From the NCBI GenBank assembly GCA_002784145.1, contig PFKE01000117.1:1-46058 (forward strand): 46,058 nt of DNA, given 5' to 3'. Both the position numbers and the translations under genes were made by a program. Every line of letters begins with the position of its first letter. Position 1 is the first letter of the stretch. Below are positions 9,812-19,205 of the stretch, piece after piece. This stretch comes from Flavobacteriaceae bacterium CG_4_10_14_3_um_filter_33_47. Its GTDB lineage: Bacteria > Bacteroidota > Bacteroidia > Flavobacteriales > Flavobacteriaceae. The notes beneath the pieces are model-generated. The model saw nothing but the letters and a program-made list of their open reading frames with translations, was not told the origin of the DNA and did not search any database.

Positions 9812-10069
9812 ATGGAAACAAGAAATTTAAGAAAAGAACGTATAGGAGTTGTTACTAGTAACAAAATGCAAAAGTCTATTGTAGTTGCAGAGGTTAAAAA
9901 GGTAAAGCACCCTATGTATGGTAAGTTCGTGTTAAAAACAAAGAAATATGTGGCACACGACGAAACAAACGATTGTAACATTGGAGATACCGTAAGGATT
10001 ATGGAAACAAGACCTTTAAGTAAATCTAAATGTTGGAGATTAGTTGAAATAATTGAAAGAGCTAAATAA
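9812..10069 (+). CDS. rpsQ: 30S ribosomal protein S17
   Basis: S17 is a primary 16S rRNA-binding protein with an OB fold. The 85 residues include [39 protein letters not shown] and [20 protein letters not shown], the standard S17 blocks. It lies 2 bases before rplN. Confidence 0.97.
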   Translation: METRNLRKERIGVVTSNKMQKSIVVAEVKKVKHPMYGKFVLKTKKYVAHDETNDCNIGDTVRIMETRPLSKSKCWRLVEIIERAK

Positions 10070-10071
10070 TT

Positions 10072-10440
10072 ATGTTACAGCAAGAATCAAGATTAAAAGT
10101 AGCAGATAACACTGGAGCTAAGGAAGTTTTAACTATCCGTGTTCTAGGTGGTACTAAAAGAAGATATGCTTCTGTAGGAGACAAAATTGTTGTTTCAGTT
10201 AAAGATGCAACACCTAATGGAAACATTAAAAAAGGTGCTGTTTCAACTGCAGTTGTTGTACGTACAACAAAAGAGGTAAGAAGACCAGACGGATCATATA
10301 TTAGATTCGATGATAATGCCTGTGTCCTTTTAAATCCGCAAGGAGAGATGAGAGGTACACGTGTTTTTGGCCCAGTTGCCAGAGAACTTCGTGATAAACA
10401 ATTCATGAAAATTGTATCATTGGCACCTGAAGTGCTTTAA
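10072..10440 (+). CDS. rplN: 50S ribosomal protein L14
   Basis: L14 contacts the 30S subunit and helps form intersubunit bridges. The 122-residue sequence starts [19 protein letters not shown] and contains [22 protein letters not shown] and PVARELRDK, all typical. Its stop overlaps the rplX start by one base (TAATG), implying coupled translation. Confidence 0.98.
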   Translation: MLQQESRLKVADNTGAKEVLTIRVLGGTKRRYASVGDKIVVSVKDATPNGNIKKGAVSTAVVVRTTKEVRRPDGSYIRFDDNACVLLNPQGEMRGTRVFGPVARELRDKQFMKIVSLAPEVL

Positions 10441-10763
10441 TGAAATTTAAGATGACAAAGTTTAAAATAAAATCAGGAGATACTGTAAAAGTCATTGCTG
10501 GAGATCACAAAGGATCTGAAGGTAAAGTACAAAAGGTATTATTGGATAAGAACAAAGCCATTGTTGAAGGTGTTAATGTTGTAAAAAAACATACTAAGCC
10601 AAGTGCTCAGAACCCACAAGGAGGCATTGTTGAAAAAGAAGCTCCTATTCATATTTCTAATTTATCGTTGTTAACTGCCAAAGGCGAAACAACAAGAGTT
10701 GGATTTAAAATAGAAGGCGATAAGAAAGTAAGATTTTCTAAAAAATCTAATGAAGTAATTTAG
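10440..10763 (+). CDS. rplX: 50S ribosomal protein L24
   Basis: L24 starts 50S assembly. The KOW motif is at the N-terminus ([20 protein letters not shown]), followed by [23 protein letters not shown] give the ATG that overlaps the rplN stop. A second in-frame ATG four codons on, at 10452, would give a start closer to most homologues (MTKFKIKSG), so the true start is uncertain. The length is 107 or 103 residues. Confidence 0.95.
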   Translation: MKFKMTKFKIKSGDTVKVIAGDHKGSEGKVQKVLLDKNKAIVEGVNVVKKHTKPSAQNPQGGIVEKEAPIHISNLSLLTAKGETTRVGFKIEGDKKVRFSKKSNEVI

Positions 10764-10765
10764 TT

Positions 10766-11317
10766 ATGGCATATACACCTAGACTTAAAGAAGAGTATAA
10801 AAGCAAAGTAATTGCTGCTCTTACAGACGAATTTGGATATAAAAACGTCATGCAGGTTCCTAAACTTAAGAAGATAGTAATATCTAAAGGAGTTGGAGCG
10901 GCCGTTGCAGACAAAAAGTTAATAGACTACGCTGTAGAAGAATTAACGATGATAACTGGCCAAAAAGCTGTATCCACCATTTCTAAAAAAGACGTTGCGT
11001 CTTTCAAATTACGTAAAGGCATGCCAATTGGGGCAAAAGTAACCTTACGTGGTGAAAGAATGTATGAGTTTTTAGATCGATTAGTGACTTCTGCACTTCC
11101 ACGTGTAAGGGACTTTAACGGTATTAAAGCTACAGGTTTTGACGGTCGGGGTAACTACAATTTAGGAGTTACCGAACAAATTATATTCCCAGAGATAAAT
11201 ATTGATAAAGTTAATAAAATCTCAGGTATGGATATTACATTTGTAACTTCTGCTGAAACAGATAAAGAAGCAAAATCATTATTAACCGAATTAGGATTAC
11301 CTTTTCAAAAGAACTAA
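10766..11317 (+). CDS. rplE: 50S ribosomal protein L5
   Basis: L5 binds 5S rRNA and touches the P-site tRNA elbow. The 183 residues carry [18 protein letters not shown], the loop [26 protein letters not shown] and [18 protein letters not shown], the L5 signatures. It lies 2 bases after rplX and 3 before rpsN. Confidence 0.98.
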   Translation: MAYTPRLKEEYKSKVIAALTDEFGYKNVMQVPKLKKIVISKGVGAAVADKKLIDYAVEELTMITGQKAVSTISKKDVASFKLRKGMPIGAKVTLRGERMYEFLDRLVTSALPRVRDFNGIKATGFDGRGNYNLGVTEQIIFPEINIDKVNKISGMDITFVTSAETDKEAKSLLTELGLPFQKN

Positions 11318-11320
11318 GAT

Positions 11321-11590
11321 ATGGCTAAAGAATCAATGAAAGCCCGTGAGGTAAAAAGAGCTAAAACAGTAGCAAAGTATGCTGAAAAACGTAAAGCTTT
11401 AAAAGAAGCTGGAGATTATGATGCATTACAAAAGTTACCTAAAAATGCTTCTCCTGTTCGTATGCATAATAGATGTAAATTAACCGGAAGACCAAAAGGT
11501 TATATTAGAGATTTTGGAATTTCACGTGTAACCTTCAGAGAAATGGCTAATCAAGGTCTAATTCCTGGAGTTAGAAAAGCAAGTTGGTAA
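11321..11590 (+). CDS. rpsN: 30S ribosomal protein S14, zinc-free form
   Basis: S14 completes the 30S head. This is the long 89-residue form without the CxxC-CxxC zinc site: the only Cys is in the segment [20 protein letters not shown]. It ends [11 protein letters not shown], as long-form S14 does. It lies 3 bases after rplE and is followed by a 68-base gap before rpsH with a small hairpin. Confidence 0.97.
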   Translation: MAKESMKAREVKRAKTVAKYAEKRKALKEAGDYDALQKLPKNASPVRMHNRCKLTGRPKGYIRDFGISRVTFREMANQGLIPGVRKASW

Positions 11591-11616
11591 TATTATTTTA
11601 ATAATCAGATTTAAGG

Positions 11617-11632
11617 TTCAACATAGGTTGAA
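11617..11632 (+). promoter_or_regulatory. Small hairpin in the rpsN-rpsH gap
   Basis: TTCAAC at 11617-11622 and GTTGAA at 11627-11632 pair around ATAG, flanked by GG and a nearby CC. The 68-base spacer is longer than its neighbours. It could be an S8 autoregulation site, since S8 binds spc mRNA in E. coli, but no such similarity was established. Confidence 0.3.
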
Positions 11633-11658
11633 AACCAAAATCACAAAATCAATTCATT

Positions 11659-12057
11659 ATGTACACAGATCCAATCGCGGATTATTTAACAAGAATTAGA
11701 AACGCTGTGCGTGCTAACCACAGAGTGGTTGAGATACCTGCTTCTAATTTAAAAAAAGACATCACTAAAATATTATTCGAACAAGGATATATTTTAAGTT
11801 ACAAGTTTGATGATTCTACAGTACAAGGTACTATTAAAATTGCCCTTAAGTACAATAAAGAAACCAAAGAGCCTGTAATTAAGAAAATTGAAAGAATAAG
11901 TAAACCAGGTTTACGTAAGTACGCTAGTTCTAAAGAACTCCCCAGAATCCTTAATGGTCTTGGTATTGCCATTGTTTCAACATCTCATGGAGTCATGACA
12001 GGCAAGCAAGCCAAAAGAGATAATGTAGGTGGTGAAGTATTGTGTTACGTTTACTAA
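11659..12057 (+). CDS. rpsH: 30S ribosomal protein S8
   Basis: S8 binds the 16S central domain. The 132 residues start MYTDPIADYLTRIRNA and end with ISTSHGVMTGKQAKRDNVGGEVLCYVY-type sequence (here IVSTSHGVMTGKQAK then GGEVLCYVY), the S8 C-terminal signature. It lies 11 bases before rplF. Confidence 0.98.
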   Translation: MYTDPIADYLTRIRNAVRANHRVVEIPASNLKKDITKILFEQGYILSYKFDDSTVQGTIKIALKYNKETKEPVIKKIERISKPGLRKYASSKELPRILNGLGIAIVSTSHGVMTGKQAKRDNVGGEVLCYVY

Positions 12058-12068
12058 AAAGATAAGAC

Positions 12069-12611
12069 ATGTCAAGAATAGGTAATAACCCAGTTGTAAT
12101 TCCACAAGGCGTTACAGTTGATATAAAAGACGGAGTAGTTACAGTAAAAGGGAAAATGGGTGAATTAACTCAAAATTTCGATTCTGTAGATATCAAAGTT
12201 GAAGATGGAAATGTTTTAGTAACACGTTCTTCTGATTCTAAAGATCAAAAAGCAAAACATGGTTTATATAGATCATTAATGCTTAATATGATCGAAGGTG
12301 TTTCAAAAGGATGGACAAAACAACTAGAATTAGTAGGTGTAGGTTATAGAGCCAGTAACCAAGGTCAAAACCTTGAGTTGGCTTTAGGATTTTCTCACAA
12401 TATTGTTATGAGTTTAGCTCCAGAGGTAAATGTTGAAACAATTAGTGAAAAAGGAAAAAACCCTATTATAAAATTAACGTCACATGACAAACAACTTGTA
12501 GGGCAAGTAGCAGCAAAAATCCGTGGTTTTAGAAGACCAGAACCTTACAAAGGAAAAGGAATTAGATTTGTTGGTGAGGTAGTAAGAAGAAAAGCAGGTA
12601 AATCAGCTTAA
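12069..12611 (+). CDS. rplF: 50S ribosomal protein L6
   Basis: L6 stabilises the factor-binding region near the sarcin-ricin loop. The 180 residues begin MSRIGNNPVVIPQGV and contain two repeated folds. The C-terminal signature RRPEPYKGKGIRFVGEVVRR is intact. The start lies in a TAAGACATG context. Confidence 0.98.
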   Translation: MSRIGNNPVVIPQGVTVDIKDGVVTVKGKMGELTQNFDSVDIKVEDGNVLVTRSSDSKDQKAKHGLYRSLMLNMIEGVSKGWTKQLELVGVGYRASNQGQNLELALGFSHNIVMSLAPEVNVETISEKGKNPIIKLTSHDKQLVGQVAAKIRGFRRPEPYKGKGIRFVGEVVRRKAGKSA

Positions 12612-12621
12612 AAAGTAAGTT

Positions 12622-12978
12622 ATGGCATTGACAAAATACGAAAGAAGAAACAGAATTAAAAGCAGAATTCGTAAAATAGTTTCTGGAACAGAAGCTAGAC
12701 CAAGATTAACTGTTTTTAGAAGTAATAAAGAAATTTATGCTCAAATAGTAGATGATGTTACTGGTAAAACCATCAGTGCAGCATCTTCAAGAGATAAAGA
12801 TATTAGTTCTGCTAAAGCAAATAAGACAGAAGTAGCTACGTTGGTAGGGAAAGCTGTGGCTGAAAAAGCTTTAAAAGCGGGTGTAGAAACCATCGCTTTT
12901 GATAGAGGTGGATATCTATATCATGGTAGAGTAAAATCATTAGCTGAAGGAGCTAGAGAAGCAGGACTTAAATTCTAA
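12622..12978 (+). CDS. rplR: 50S ribosomal protein L18
   Basis: L18 binds 5S rRNA with L5. The 118 residues show [20 protein letters not shown] and the C-terminal [23 protein letters not shown], both characteristic. It lies 10 bases after rplF and 6 before rpsE. Confidence 0.98.
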   Translation: MALTKYERRNRIKSRIRKIVSGTEARPRLTVFRSNKEIYAQIVDDVTGKTISAASSRDKDISSAKANKTEVATLVGKAVAEKALKAGVETIAFDRGGYLYHGRVKSLAEGAREAGLKF

Positions 12979-12984
12979 GAAATT

Positions 12985-13509
12985 ATGTATCGAAAATACA
13001 AAAGCGCAGAGTTAGTAAAACCAGGTGGATTAGATCTTAAAGATCGTTTAGTTGGTGTTCAAAGAGTTACAAAAGTAACTAAAGGTGGTAGAGCATTTGG
13101 GTTCTCAGCAATCGTCGTGGTTGGTGATGAAGCAGGTGTTGTAGGACAAGGATTAGGGAAATCTAAAGACGTAGCCAGTGCCATTGCAAAGGCTATTGAA
13201 GATGCCAAAAAGAACCTTGTAAGAATTCCAATTTTGAAAGGAACCTTACCACATGAGCAAAAAGGAAAATATGGAGGAGCAAGAGTTAATATTATTCCTG
13301 CCGCCGCTGGTACTGGAGTTATTGCCGGTGGAGCTGTAAGAACAGTTCTTGAAGCCGTAGGAGTTCATGATGTATTATCAAAATCTCAAGGATCTTCAAA
13401 TCCTCACAACGTTGTAAAAGCTACATTTGATGCTTTATTACAACTTAGAGATGCAAGAAGAATAGCTTCAGATAGAGGTGTTTCACTAGAAAAAGTTTTT
13501 AACGCATAA
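12985..13509 (+). CDS. rpsE: 30S ribosomal protein S5
   Basis: S5 shapes the mRNA entry site and affects fidelity. The 174 residues have the N-terminal double-stranded RNA-binding fold with [19 protein letters not shown], then [23 protein letters not shown] and the end [19 protein letters not shown]. It has the expected length, 6 bases after rplR. Confidence 0.98.
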   Translation: MYRKYKSAELVKPGGLDLKDRLVGVQRVTKVTKGGRAFGFSAIVVVGDEAGVVGQGLGKSKDVASAIAKAIEDAKKNLVRIPILKGTLPHEQKGKYGGARVNIIPAAAGTGVIAGGAVRTVLEAVGVHDVLSKSQGSSNPHNVVKATFDALLQLRDARRIASDRGVSLEKVFNA

Positions 13510-13521
13510 TTACTAAGAGAC

Positions 13522-13704
13522 ATGACAAAAATTAAAGTAACAAAAGTTAAAAGCGCCATCAATAGAACTTTAAGACAAAAGAGAATTTTAGAATCTTTAG
13601 GTCTTAGAAAAATTGGTCAAGTTGTAGAGCACGAAGCTACACCAAGTGTACTTGGTATGGTTAATAAAGTAAATCACTTAGTTTCTGTTGAAGAAATTAA
13701 ATAA
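13522..13704 (+). CDS. rpmD: 50S ribosomal protein L30
   Basis: L30 is a small 50S protein. The 60-residue sequence has the family core INRTLRQKRILESLGLRKIG and VVEHEATPSVLGMVNKV. It is the bacterial short form, between rpsE and rplO with 12-base gaps. Confidence 0.97.
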   Translation: MTKIKVTKVKSAINRTLRQKRILESLGLRKIGQVVEHEATPSVLGMVNKVNHLVSVEEIK

Positions 13705-13716
13705 AATAATACTGAA

Positions 13717-14169
13717 ATGGATTTAAGTAATTTAAAACCTGCAGAAGGTTCAGTTAAAAATCAAGGTAAAAGATTAGGTAGAGGTCAAGGATCTGGTAAA
13801 GGTGGTACAGCAGCACGTGGTCACAAAGGAGCTAAATCTCGTTCTGGTTATTCTAAGAAAATAGGTTTTGAAGGTGGTCAAATGCCATTACAAAGACGTG
13901 TTCCTAAGTTTGGTTTTACCAATATAAACCGTAAAGAATATCAAGGTATTAACTTAGATACGCTGCAACTATTGGTTGATGATAAAAAAATAAAGGAGAC
14001 AGTAGATTTAGATACTTTATTCATAAATGGTTTAACTGGAAAAAATGAGCTGGTTAAAATCATGGGAAGAGGTGAATTAAAAGCTAAATTAAAAGTATCT
14101 GCTCATAAGTTTACTGCTTCAGCAAAAGCTGCTATTGAAGCTGTGGGTGGAGAAGCTGTAACTTTATAA
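13717..14169 (+). CDS. rplO: 50S ribosomal protein L15
   Basis: L15 is a late-assembly 50S protein. The 150 residues have the Gly/Lys-rich N-terminal extension GKRLGRGQGSGKGGTAARGH and KIGFEGGQMPLQRRVPKFGF, then the globular part ending SAKAAIEAVGGEAVTL. It lies 14 bases before secY, the conserved spc-operon order. Confidence 0.98.
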   Translation: MDLSNLKPAEGSVKNQGKRLGRGQGSGKGGTAARGHKGAKSRSGYSKKIGFEGGQMPLQRRVPKFGFTNINRKEYQGINLDTLQLLVDDKKIKETVDLDTLFINGLTGKNELVKIMGRGELKAKLKVSAHKFTASAKAAIEAVGGEAVTL

Positions 14170-14183
14170 GATTTTAGTAGTAT

Positions 14184-15530
14184 ATGAAATTCATAGAATC
14201 AATAAAAAATGTTTGGAAAATAGAGGAGCTAAGAAACCGAATAGCTGTCACTCTTGGGTTATTATTGGTGTACCGTTTTGGTGCGCAAGTTGTATTGCCT
14301 GGTGTTGATGCCTCTCAATTAGGAGGTTTAAGTGATAGTACTGATTCTGGTTTGTTAGGACTTTTAAACGCCTTTACTGGTGGAGCTTTTGCAAATGCAT
14401 CTGTTTTTGCCTTAGGAATTATGCCTTACATTTCTGCTTCTATTGTAGTTCAGTTAATGGGAATAGCCATTCCATATTTACAGAAATTACAAAAGGAAGG
14501 AGCCAGTGGACAAAAGAAAATCAATCAGATAACACGTTGGTTAACCATCGCCATCTGTTTGTTGCAAGCGCCAGCATATTTAGCTAGCTTACCAGCATTA
14601 GGAATACCTCAAAGTGCCTTTTTATTAGGGTTTGGCCCATTGTTCTATTTCTCGTCGGTTACTATTTTAGTAACAGGCTGTATCTTTGCCATGTGGTTGG
14701 GAGAAAAAATCACCGATAAAGGTATTGGAAATGGTATTTCTCTTTTAATCATGGTTGGTATTATTGCAAGAATGCCAGCAGCGTTTATTCAAAATGCAGC
14801 GAACAGATTAGAAGGTAATAACGTTATGTTAATTTTGTTCGAACTGGTAATTTGGTTTGTAATTATATTAGCAGCAATACTATTAGTCATGGCTGTTAGA
14901 AAAATTGCAGTACAATATGCTAGACGTACAGCATCTGGAAGCTATGAGAAAAATGTTATGGCTGGTTCAAGACAGTATATACCATTAAAATTAAATGCAT
15001 CTGGAGTTATGCCAATTATATTTGCTCAGGCAATTATGTTTGTTCCAGGTTTAATTGGGAAGTCTTCTTTTTTAAAGGATACGGCCACAGGCGCATGGTT
15101 ACAGACTCAATTTTCTGATATTTTTGGTTTTTGGTATAACGTTGTATTTGCTTTATTAATAATTGTGTTTACATATTTTTATACTGCAATTACTGTACCT
15201 ACCAATAAAATGGCAGATGATTTAAAACGTAGTGGAGGTTTTATTCCTGGTATTAGACCTGGCTCTGAAACTTCTGAATATTTAGATAAAATAATGTCGC
15301 AGATAACCTTACCGGGATCTATATTTTTGGCTTTAATTGCTGTGTTCCCAGCATTTATTGTTAAACTTATGAATGTACAACAAGGTTGGGCGCTATTCTT
15401 TGGAGGAACTTCACTAATCATTTTAGTGGGTGTTGCCATAGATACTATGCAACAAGTTAATTCATACTTGTTAAATAGACATTATGATGGCTTGATGAAA
15501 ACTGGTAAAAATAGAAAAGCAATAGCTTAA
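14184..15530 (+). CDS. secY: Protein translocase subunit SecY
   Basis: SecY is the pore of the Sec translocon in the inner membrane. The 448 residues show about ten hydrophobic segments. The plug-region block [37 protein letters not shown] and the cytoplasmic loop [20 protein letters not shown] are clear SecY signatures. It ends in a basic tail, [13 protein letters not shown]. Ribosomal-protein co-expression is the usual arrangement. There is no adk or map gene after it, and infA follows in 10 bases. YidC, its partner in membrane insertion, is encoded at 28453-30351. Confidence 0.98.
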   Translation: MKFIESIKNVWKIEELRNRIAVTLGLLLVYRFGAQVVLPGVDASQLGGLSDSTDSGLLGLLNAFTGGAFANASVFALGIMPYISASIVVQLMGIAIPYLQKLQKEGASGQKKINQITRWLTIAICLLQAPAYLASLPALGIPQSAFLLGFGPLFYFSSVTILVTGCIFAMWLGEKITDKGIGNGISLLIMVGIIARMPAAFIQNAANRLEGNNVMLILFELVIWFVIILAAILLVMAVRKIAVQYARRTASGSYEKNVMAGSRQYIPLKLNASGVMPIIFAQAIMFVPGLIGKSSFLKDTATGAWLQTQFSDIFGFWYNVVFALLIIVFTYFYTAITVPTNKMADDLKRSGGFIPGIRPGSETSEYLDKIMSQITLPGSIFLALIAVFPAFIVKLMNVQQGWALFFGGTSLIILVGVAIDTMQQVNSYLLNRHYDGLMKTGKNRKAIA

Positions 15531-15540
15531 TTATATTACC

Positions 15541-15756
15541 ATGGCAAAGCAAGCAGCAATAGAACAAGATGGAACAATCATTGAAGCATTATCAAATGCT
15601 ATGTTCCGTGTTGAATTAGAAAATGGTCATATTGTGACTGCGCATATCTCTGGTAAGATGCGTATGCATTACATTAAATTATTGCCAGGAGACAAAGTAA
15701 AATTAGAAATGAGTCCTTATGATTTATCTAAGGCTAGAATAACTTATAGATACTAA
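15541..15756 (+). CDS. infA: Translation initiation factor IF-1
   Basis: IF-1 blocks the A site during initiation. The 71 residues form one S1/OB domain with [37 protein letters not shown] and a [12 protein letters not shown] end, matching the family in length. It lies between secY and rpmJ. Confidence 0.97.
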   Translation: MAKQAAIEQDGTIIEALSNAMFRVELENGHIVTAHISGKMRMHYIKLLPGDKVKLEMSPYDLSKARITYRY

Positions 15757-15814
15757 TACGGTGAAATCGTTAGATTCCATCTGACAGTTTAAAAAAACAA
15801 ATAATAAGGAACAG

Positions 15815-15931
15815 ATGAAAGTAAGAGCATCAGTTAAAAAAAGAAGTGCAGATTGTAAAATCGTACGTAGAAAAGGTAGACTTTACGTAATTAACAAAAA
15901 GAATCCTAGATTCAAACAAAGACAAGGGTAG
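15815..15931 (+). CDS. rpmJ: 50S ribosomal protein L36, zinc-site-lacking form
   Basis: This 38-codon gene is easily missed. It reads [19 protein letters not shown] at the start and ends NPRFKQRQG, unmistakably L36. The classical zinc ligands are mostly lost: the position of Cys11 is Ser, Cys14 is kept, Cys27 is Asn and His32 is Arg. Metal binding is therefore not expected. The start is preceded by AATAAGGAACAG, identical to the bases before rplW. The gap to rpsM is 2 bases. L36 stabilises 23S rRNA near the L7/L12 stalk base. Confidence 0.95.
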   Translation: MKVRASVKKRSADCKIVRRKGRLYVINKKNPRFKQRQG

Positions 15932-15933
15932 TT

Positions 15934-16308
15934 ATGGCAAGAATTGCAGGTGTAGACATACCAAAAAACAAGAGAGGTGTAATCTCTTTGACTTATATCT
16001 ATGGAATAGGTAGAAGTAGAGCAAAAGAAATTTTAGCTGAAGCTAAAGTTGACGAAAGTATTAAAGTTCAAGATTGGACAGACGACCAAATTGGACATAT
16101 TCGTGAAGCTGTATCAGCTTTTACAATTGAAGGTGAATTACGTTCAGAAACTCAATTAAACATTAAGCGATTAATGGATATTGGTTGTTACAGAGGTATT
16201 CGTCACAGAGCTGGTCTTCCATTACGAGGACAACGTACTAAAAACAACTCTAGAACCAGAAAAGGTAGAAGAAAAACAGTTGCAAACAAGAAAAAAGCAA
16301 CTAAATAA
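15934..16308 (+). CDS. rpsM: 30S ribosomal protein S13
   Basis: S13 sits at the top of the 30S head and contacts P-site tRNA and the 50S subunit. The 124 residues begin [21 protein letters not shown] and end with [18 protein letters not shown] plus a lysine-rich tail. A 99-base spacer with direct and inverted AGTTAG-type repeats separates it from rpsK. Confidence 0.98.
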   Translation: MARIAGVDIPKNKRGVISLTYIYGIGRSRAKEILAEAKVDESIKVQDWTDDQIGHIREAVSAFTIEGELRSETQLNIKRLMDIGCYRGIRHRAGLPLRGQRTKNNSRTRKGRRKTVANKKKATK

Positions 16309-16314
16309 TTAAAA

Positions 16315-16404
16315 GTCATTAGTATTTAGTAGTTAGATGAATCTGCTTGAAATGTAAAAGTTTAGGATTCTATAAACTAACAACTAACAACTAGAAACTA
16401 GAAA
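16315..16404. repeat. Low-complexity inverted TAG/CTA repeats in the rpsM-rpsK gap
   Basis: The spacer begins with CATTAGTATTTAGTAGTTAG and ends with CTAACAACTAACAACTAG followed by AAACTAG. The two arms are imperfect inverted repeats, about 14 of 18 matching, each made of short direct repeats. They can pair into a long weak stem. Origin as replication slippage or as a dispersed repeat cannot be decided here. Confidence 0.5.
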
Positions 16405-16407
16405 AAT

Positions 16408-16791
16408 ATGGCAAAGACAAGTACTAAAAAACGTAAAGTTATTGTAGAATCTGTTGGTGAAGCTCATGTTACAGCTTCTTTCAATAACATCATTATCTCA
16501 CTTACCAACAAAAAGGGAGATGTTATAGCATGGTCCTCAGCTGGTAAAATGGGGTTCAGAGGTTCTAAGAAAAATACACCTTATGCAGCACAATTGGCCG
16601 CAGAAGACGCATCAAAAGTTGCTCATGAAGCAGGCTTAAAGAAAGTGAAAGTGTATGTTAAAGGACCAGGAAATGGTAGAGAATCTGCTATTCGTTCTAT
16701 ACACAATGCTGGAATTGAAGTGACTGAAATAATTGATGTTACTCCACTTCCACACAATGGATGTAGACCTCCAAAGCGTAGAAGAGTTTAA
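16408..16791 (+). CDS. rpsK: 30S ribosomal protein S11
   Basis: S11 forms the 30S platform with S6/S18 and contacts mRNA near the E site. The 127 residues include [37 protein letters not shown] and the end [15 protein letters not shown], all diagnostic. Confidence 0.98.
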   Translation: MAKTSTKKRKVIVESVGEAHVTASFNNIIISLTNKKGDVIAWSSAGKMGFRGSKKNTPYAAQLAAEDASKVAHEAGLKKVKVYVKGPGNGRESAIRSIHNAGIEVTEIIDVTPLPHNGCRPPKRRRV

Positions 16792-16899
16792 GCAATCAAA
16801 AAAATAATTAATTAACAAGTATCAACGAGAGATCAACGTTTATCGAAGGATAAGATTAAGACCTTAATTCATAAGCACTCTCAAAACTAAATTTAAAAA

Positions 16900-17505
16900 A
16901 TGGCAAGATATACTGGTCCTAAAACTAAAATAGCACGTAAATTCGGAGAAGCTATTTTCGGAGAAGATAAATCTTTTGAAAAGAGAAATTATCCTCCTGG
17001 TCAACATGGTGCAAACAAGCGTCGTGGAAAAAAATCTGAATATGCAATCCAATTAATGGAAAAGCAAAAAGCTAAATTTACCTATGGTGTATTGGAGCGT
17101 CAATTCAGAAACATGTTTAAAAAGGCAAGAGCTGCTCAAGGTATTACCGGTGAAGTTTTATTACAATTATGTGAGTCTAGATTAGATAACGTTGTATTTA
17201 GAATGGGCATAGCACCTTCTCGTAGCGGCGCAAGACAATTAGTGTCTCACAGACACATTACCGTAAATGGAGAAGTGGTAAATATTCCATCGTACTCTGT
17301 AAACGCTGGTGATGTTATTGCTGTTAGAGAAAAATCAAAATCACTTGAAGCTATTGATAGATCTCTATCAAATTCAAGCCACGTGTACGAATGGATTACT
17401 TGGAACAATGAAACTAAACAAGGAACTTATGTAACAATTCCTTCAAGACTTCAAATTCCTGAAAACATAAACGAACAGTACATCGTCGAATTATATTCTA
17501 AATAA
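16900..17505 (+). CDS. rpsD: 30S ribosomal protein S4, zinc-free form
   Basis: S4 nucleates 30S assembly and in E. coli represses the alpha operon. The 201 residues begin [20 protein letters not shown] without the N-terminal zinc cysteines. They contain [30 protein letters not shown] and an S4 RNA-binding domain (residues about 97-160). A 108-base spacer precedes it, long enough for an S4 target, though I could not recognise one. Confidence 0.98.
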   Translation: MARYTGPKTKIARKFGEAIFGEDKSFEKRNYPPGQHGANKRRGKKSEYAIQLMEKQKAKFTYGVLERQFRNMFKKARAAQGITGEVLLQLCESRLDNVVFRMGIAPSRSGARQLVSHRHITVNGEVVNIPSYSVNAGDVIAVREKSKSLEAIDRSLSNSSHVYEWITWNNETKQGTYVTIPSRLQIPENINEQYIVELYSK

Positions 17506-17535
17506 TAAATTAACAATATTGGTGTTTAGCCAAAG

Positions 17536-17567
17536 GGTTTATTTGTACTTCTTCAAACTTATAAACC
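17536..17567 (+). promoter_or_regulatory. Hairpin in the rpsD-rpoA spacer
   Basis: GGTTTAT at 17536-17542 pairs with ATAAACC at 17561-17567, and TTTG/CAAA inside it can extend the stem. It is not followed by a T run, so it is not a simple terminator. It may modulate expression or mRNA processing before rpoA. Confidence 0.35.
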
Positions 17568-17603
17568 GCGCAACTAAATAACAATTAAAACGAAGAAAAA
17601 AGT

Positions 17604-18596
17604 ATGGCAGTATTTAATTTCCAAAAGCCCGACAAAGTAATCATGATTGATTCCACAGATTTTGAAGGCAAATTCGAATTTCGCCCTTTAGAACCTGGAT
17701 ATGGGTTAACAGTAGGTAACGCATTAAGAAGAGTTTTACTTTCTTCTTTAGAAGGATTCGCCATTACATCAGTTAGAATTGAAGGTGTAGACCATGAATT
17801 TTCAGCAATTTCAGGTGTGGTTGAAGATGTTACAGAAATTATTCTAAACTTAAAACAAGTACGTTTTAAAAGACAAATTGAAGATATTGATAATGAGTCA
17901 ATCTCAATCTCTATTTCTGGACAAGAACAAATAACAGCAGGTGACTTCCAAAAATTCATTTCAGGATTTCAAGTATTAAATTCAGAATTAGTAATCTGTA
18001 ATTTAGACCCTAAAGTGAGTTTAAATATGGAAATTACTATTGAAAAAGGTAGAGGATATGTTCCTGCAGAAGAAAATGCTAAAACCTCTGCACCCGTTGG
18101 AACTATTTTTACAGATTCCATTTATACACCAATAAAAAATGTTAAGTATAGTATTGAAAACTATCGTGTTGAACAAAAAACCGATTATGAAAAACTGGTT
18201 TTTGAAATTATTACCGATGGTTCTATTACGCCTCAAGATGCTTTAACTGAAGCAGCTAAAACATTAATTCACCACTTCATGTTATTCTCAGATGAGAGAA
18301 TTACTCTAGAAGCTGATGAAATTGCACAAACTGAAACTTATGATGAAGAATCACTTCACATGAGACAATTGCTTAAAACCAAGTTAATTGATATGGATTT
18401 ATCGGTTCGTGCGTTAAATTGTTTAAAAGCAGCTGAAGTTGACACCTTAGGAGACTTAGTGTCTTTCAATAAAAACGACTTAATGAAGTTCCGTAATTTT
18501 GGAAAGAAATCTTTAACAGAGCTTGAAGAGCTTGTTATTGTTAAAGGACTAAATTTTGGAATGGATTTAAGTAAATATAAATTAGATAAAGATTAA
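17604..18596 (+). CDS. rpoA: RNA polymerase subunit alpha
   Basis: Alpha assembles RNA polymerase and its C-terminal domain binds upstream DNA and regulators. The 330 residues have the N-terminal domain with [20 protein letters not shown] and [20 protein letters not shown]. After a linker near residues 235-250 comes the alpha-CTD with [20 protein letters not shown] and [17 protein letters not shown]. It has normal length and sits between rpsD and rplQ as in most bacteria. Confidence 0.98.
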   Translation: MAVFNFQKPDKVIMIDSTDFEGKFEFRPLEPGYGLTVGNALRRVLLSSLEGFAITSVRIEGVDHEFSAISGVVEDVTEIILNLKQVRFKRQIEDIDNESISISISGQEQITAGDFQKFISGFQVLNSELVICNLDPKVSLNMEITIEKGRGYVPAEENAKTSAPVGTIFTDSIYTPIKNVKYSIENYRVEQKTDYEKLVFEIITDGSITPQDALTEAAKTLIHHFMLFSDERITLEADEIAQTETYDEESLHMRQLLKTKLIDMDLSVRALNCLKAAEVDTLGDLVSFNKNDLMKFRNFGKKSLTELEELVIVKGLNFGMDLSKYKLDKD

Positions 18597-18608
18597 TTAT
18601 TTCATAAT

Positions 18609-18634
18609 TTGCTCCTCAATATTGGGTTGAGCAA
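18609..18634 (+). promoter_or_regulatory. Hairpin in the rpoA-rplQ spacer
   Basis: TTGCTC at 18609-18614 pairs with GAGCAA at 18629-18634. The inner CTCAA and TTGAG offer an alternative, partly competing stem. No T run follows. It lies 23 bases upstream of the rplQ start and could affect its translation. Confidence 0.3.
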
Positions 18635-18657
18635 GATGAATATAAAAAACAGAGGTC

Positions 18658-19143
18658 ATGAGACACGGAAAAAAAATTAACCATTTAGGTAGAAAAACAG
18701 CTCACAGAAAATCAATGTTGGCTAACATGGCTTGTTCATTAATTGAGCACAAGCGTATTAATACTACGGTAGCCAAAGCAAAAGCTTTAAAGCAATTTGT
18801 AGAGCCAATGATTACTAAATCAAAAGAAGACACTACTCAAAACAGACGTTTGGTCTTTAGTCGTTTAAGACAAAAAGATGCAGTAGCTGAATTATTTAGA
18901 GATGTAGCTGCAAAAATTGGAGATAGACCTGGAGGTTATACAAGAATTATAAAATTGGGGAATCGTTTAGGAGATAATGCAGATATGGCTATGATTGAAT
19001 TGGTAGATTATAATGAAATCTACAACGCAGACAAAGCTAAAAAGAAAACAACCCGTAGAAGTAGAAGAGGTGGTGGTAAACCTGAAAAGCCAGCTACTGA
19101 AACTCCTGTAGTTGAAACACCAGCTTCTAACGAAGAAGAATAA
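18658..19143 (+). CDS. rplQ: 50S ribosomal protein L17 with long C-terminal tail
   Basis: L17 lies near the tunnel exit. The core, residues 1 to about 125, has [20 protein letters not shown] and [26 protein letters not shown]. At 161 residues it is longer than the E. coli protein. The extra part is low-complexity: first basic ([17 protein letters not shown]), then acidic and Thr/Pro-rich, ending SNEEE. Tails of this kind are known in Bacteroidota L17. It ends the array and a hairpin terminator follows. Confidence 0.97.
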   Translation: MRHGKKINHLGRKTAHRKSMLANMACSLIEHKRINTTVAKAKALKQFVEPMITKSKEDTTQNRRLVFSRLRQKDAVAELFRDVAAKIGDRPGGYTRIIKLGNRLGDNADMAMIELVDYNEIYNADKAKKKTTRRSRRGGGKPEKPATETPVVETPASNEEE

Positions 19144-19168
19144 AAAGGTAATAAAACAATGTAAAATG

Positions 19169-19205
19169 AGGGTGACTTAAATTTAAGAGAAACCCTTTTT
19201 TATTT
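19169..19205 (+). terminator. Terminator of the ribosomal array
   Basis: AGGGT at 19169-19173 pairs with ACCCT at 19192-19196. Inside it, the self-complementary CTTAAATTTAAG extends the hairpin. A run of T bases follows. It lies 25 bases after the rplQ stop. Confidence 0.75.
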
